From positions 1-36,237 of the forward strand of contig NZ_JADEWL010000065.1 of assembly GCF_015207665.1 (NCBI RefSeq): a stretch of 36,237 nt of DNA, in the 5' to 3' direction. The DNA comes from Plectonema cf. radiosum LEGE 06105 (lineage in GTDB: Bacteria; Cyanobacteriota; Cyanobacteriia; Cyanobacteriales; Nostocaceae). The notes beneath the pieces were generated by a model that had not been told where the DNA came from, searched no databases, and saw nothing but the letters and a program-made list of their open reading frames with translations. Below are positions 34,241 to 36,237 of the stretch, piece by piece (position 1 is the first letter of the stretch; each line of letters begins with the position of its first letter). A program made the translations under genes and the position numbers.

Positions 34241-34640
34241 GTATACGAACAACGTAACGAGCGACAACGCATAAACGATGTAAATAGGTAAGGCTAGAAT
34301 CCATAAGTTAATTCGTTACGCTATCCGTATACAAAAAAATTCCGGTATGCGTTACGGCAAGAACAGGAACCGACACAACACTATTTAAAGGTTAACGGAA
34401 CGTAAAGTTACCATGCAACAGCAGATATCTCAATCCATTGCGATCGCCCCTCCGGGGCGCGTGCCGATCGCGATTCTCTCGAAAGCGGAAACCTAATGTT
34501 TTACATCGATCAATCAATTTAGTCTATCTTGAATTGTCGGAATTACTTTTTTTGTGTGGGGTGTGTTTTCGTTTTCCCCTCACACTTCAATCGTAACGCA
34601 GACCGTTACGGTATGCGTACGGATAACGTAACGGATAAAC
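34241..34640. repeat. Cluster of CGTTACG/CGTAACG motifs in the element
   Basis: Six copies of the 7-mer or its complement: near 34253-34259, 34314-34320, 34350-34356, 34592-34598, 34604-34610 and 34627-34633. Several have GTATAC or GTATGCG nearby. The pair at 34604-34634 forms an inverted repeat around GTATGCGTACGG. A HIP1-type hairpin (GCGATCGCCCCTCCGGGGCG) lies between at about 34440. The region to 34765 has no gene, and the motifs look like protein-binding sites. Confidence 0.7.
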
Positions 34641-34793
34641 TTATACTAATTCAATATTTAATAATGACGTAGGTTTATAGGTTTACGTGACTACAAAAAA
34701 ACACCCCACATACTATGCAAAGGTTGAGTCATACATAATCATTTTGTTTTCGAGATAAATATCGGTTAGTTATTGACTACTGCAAAGGGTGTA

Positions 34794-34804
34794 TGTGAAA
34801 CCCA
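34794..34804. repeat. Right recombination site TGTGAAACCCA
   Basis: Partner of the left site. The TGTGAA half is inside the element, while the GGAACC after ACCCA belongs to flv1 codons for GS. Confidence 0.85.
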
Positions 34805-36136
34805 GGAACCAAGCATTCCAGTGGTAACTTCTCCGTGTTTTGCTGTAAGAACACAAACAGAACCAACGATACGTCCCACGGCTTGTTCCATAGGAGTTGC
34901 AGCGGGTTGAGTTAAACGTAATTTACGAGCTTTTCTCAAAGTTTGAGCGAAATCAGTTGCTGTTTCTTCGCATTCCTTGAGAGTTTTATCGGATGGTTTA
35001 AATCTAGCTTTGAAGGTGTCGAAACCAAATTTAAATCCTGCATCCCGCAGTTTACCTTCAATTAAATCAAATGCTTCACCACTCCAACCATAGGAACCAA
35101 ATACACCAGCAAGTTTACCTATATCACCAACTGTAAGTACAATACCCAAAGCAGTGTGAATCGGAGTCGGTGCATTACCACCAATGGTGGGAGAACCGAT
35201 GATAAAACCGTCTGATTTTTCAATAGCAGCCCGAATTTCATCTGGTTGAGCAAATTCACAGTTAATCGACTCTACAGCTACCCCACCTTTAGTTAAACCT
35301 AAACCGAATGCTTGAGCCAAAGTAGAAGTATTACCGTATGCTGAAGCGTAAAGTAAGGCAACGGTAACTTCACGCTCAGTTTGAGAAACACTCCAGTGTT
35401 GATAAGCTTTGTTGAGTTCAATTAAACCGTAACGTACCAAAGGCCCGTGAACACTAGCATACATTCTCACCGGCATTTCGGAAAGTTTTTCCAAAGCCGC
35501 TTTTACATGAGATGCATGGGGAGCCATCAAGCAGTCATAATAGTAGCGCTGGTCTTCTTTTAAAATGTCCCAGTCTTCATCAAATACTTCTTCACCGCAG
35601 ACATGAGCGCCAAATAATTTATTCGAGTAGAGAATTTGGGTTTGCTGGTCGTAAGTAACAAGTCCGCTTGGCCAGCGGGGACTCGGAATCGGAATAGCTT
35701 TTAAAACGTGTCCCTGCCCTAAATCAAGGGTTTCTTTACCCCGCATTTCCATCACTTGTACCTGTTCACCAACAGCAGTACGCAGATTGGCGGCAGCAGG
35801 AACCGAGCAAACAAAAGTTAACTGTGGAGCGCGTTCTAAAAGTGCTTTGAGAGTAGCGACGCGGTTGGGATTAAAATGTCCGATAATTACATAATCCAAC
35901 TTTTGAAAATCCAAGACATTCTGCAACGCTTCGATATAAATTTGGGTAAAAGTTTCCGGAGGTGGATCGATAAGTGCAGTTTTATCACCTTCAATTAAAT
36001 AACAATTAGAAGTAGTTCCTTTAGCCAAAGCATATTCAATTTCAAATCGCAGCCGCGTCCAACTGCGAGACCGAATTAACGTAGTATTGGTCGCAATAGA
36101 TGCAATCTGCACGTCGCGGGGATTGGAATTTGTCAT
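34800..36136 (-). CDS. flv1: flv1 5' part (lactamase-like and flavodoxin domains)
   Basis: Residues 1-446 encode the metallo-beta-lactamase-like domain, the flavodoxin domain (VALLYASAYGNTSTLAQAF, GSYGWSGEAFDLIEG) and the first part of the flavin reductase domain (AVGRIVGSVCVLTAK, GMLGSWV). The canonical diiron ligands are replaced (GHFNPNR where active FDPs have HxExDH), which is the Flv1 and not the Flv3 type. In cyanobacteria Flv1/Flv3 reduce oxygen to water, and Flv1B/Flv3B are heterocyst-specific. In the unexcised state translation would go 10 residues into the element (SHTPFAVVNN) and stop at 34766. Upstream gene and promoter lie mostly beyond the window. Confidence 0.93.
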
Positions 36137-36237
36137 AATATGTGTGAAAAATTAAGGATTAAGAATCAAAAGAATAATCAAAAAAAAAGGATGTAGATGC
36201 CTTTTTAAAAAAGAGATGGGGTGATGGGGGGATGGGG

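Larger units (their letters stand above)
32097..34804. mobile_element. 2703-bp interruption element in flv1 with serine recombinase
   Basis: The element lies between two direct ACCCA repeats (32097-32101 and 34800-34804; TGGGT on the flv1 strand). Removing one repeat plus the DNA between them joins ...GGT TCC TGG GT to G ACA CAA GCA ACC and restores GSWVTQATFDPPG, the expected flavodiiron sequence, with no lost or added codon. It carries an XisF-like large serine recombinase and two or three tiny genes. This is the build of the fdxN-type elements excised during heterocyst differentiation, whose XisF also uses a 5-base repeat. At 2.7 kb it is small for the class (known ones range from several kb to tens of kb). 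Confidence 0.9.

Overview
The window comes from a filamentous, heterocyst-forming cyanobacterium (Nostocales; the repeat content recalls the Calothrix/Rivularia type, but the genus cannot be fixed from this sequence). The evidence is a DnaE that ends in the N-half of the cyanobacterial split intein, an RpaA response regulator, a cyanobacterial Flv1-type flavodiiron gene, many HIP1-like GCGATCGC octamers, and heptamer short tandem repeats (TGGTAAT, AACCTYT) filling the gaps between genes.

Layout. 1-3716: a Ras-like GTPase (cut by the window edge) coupled to a PATAN/DUF4388 protein, a secreted DUF6816-like protein whose end runs into a heptamer array, and rpaA. 3874-11741: an alpha/beta hydrolase followed by part of the carbon-phosphorus lyase pathway: phnI, a divergent phnM-like gene, phnJ, phnK, phnL and canonical phnM. 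phnG, phnH and a phosphonate transporter are not in the window. Most gaps here carry small repeats, and one repeat sits in frame inside phnI. 11949-13905 (minus): an HD hydrolase of the (p)ppGpp-hydrolase type behind a WYL-type CRISPR-associated regulator (TIGR03985-like). A gap of about 1 kb full of palindromes separates these from the type III-A CRISPR operon they diverge from.

14881-27026: csx3, csx3-AAA, cas10 (csm1), csm2, csm3, csm4, csm5, cas6 and a CARF-HEPN nuclease of the Csx1/Csx2 type, followed by a degraded tail: a RAMP fragment, a small all-helical protein, a CARF fragment with a foreign C-terminus, a frameshifted csx7 RAMP gene and a PD-(D/E)XK-like protein. Cas10 keeps its GGDD cyclase motif but has lost the HD nuclease residues. 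The system therefore appears to act by target RNA cleavage (Csm3) and cyclic-oligoadenylate signalling: Cas10 makes the messenger, the Csx1-like RNase responds to it, and the two Csx3 proteins remove it. No cas1, cas2 or CRISPR array is present. A vapB with a truncated vapC follows, then dnaE-N.

31724-36136: the most notable feature. A flavodiiron gene (flv1 type, minus strand) is split by a 2703-bp element that carries an XisF-like large serine recombinase. Both junctions have the 5-bp repeat ACCCA inside a TGTGNNACCCA context. Recombination between the repeats would restore an uninterrupted 569-codon flv1 frame. This is the pattern of the developmentally excised heterocyst elements (fdxN, nifD, hupL), here in a gene for oxygen-consuming flavoprotein. 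The element also holds two to three tiny genes and a block of repeated CGTTACG motifs.
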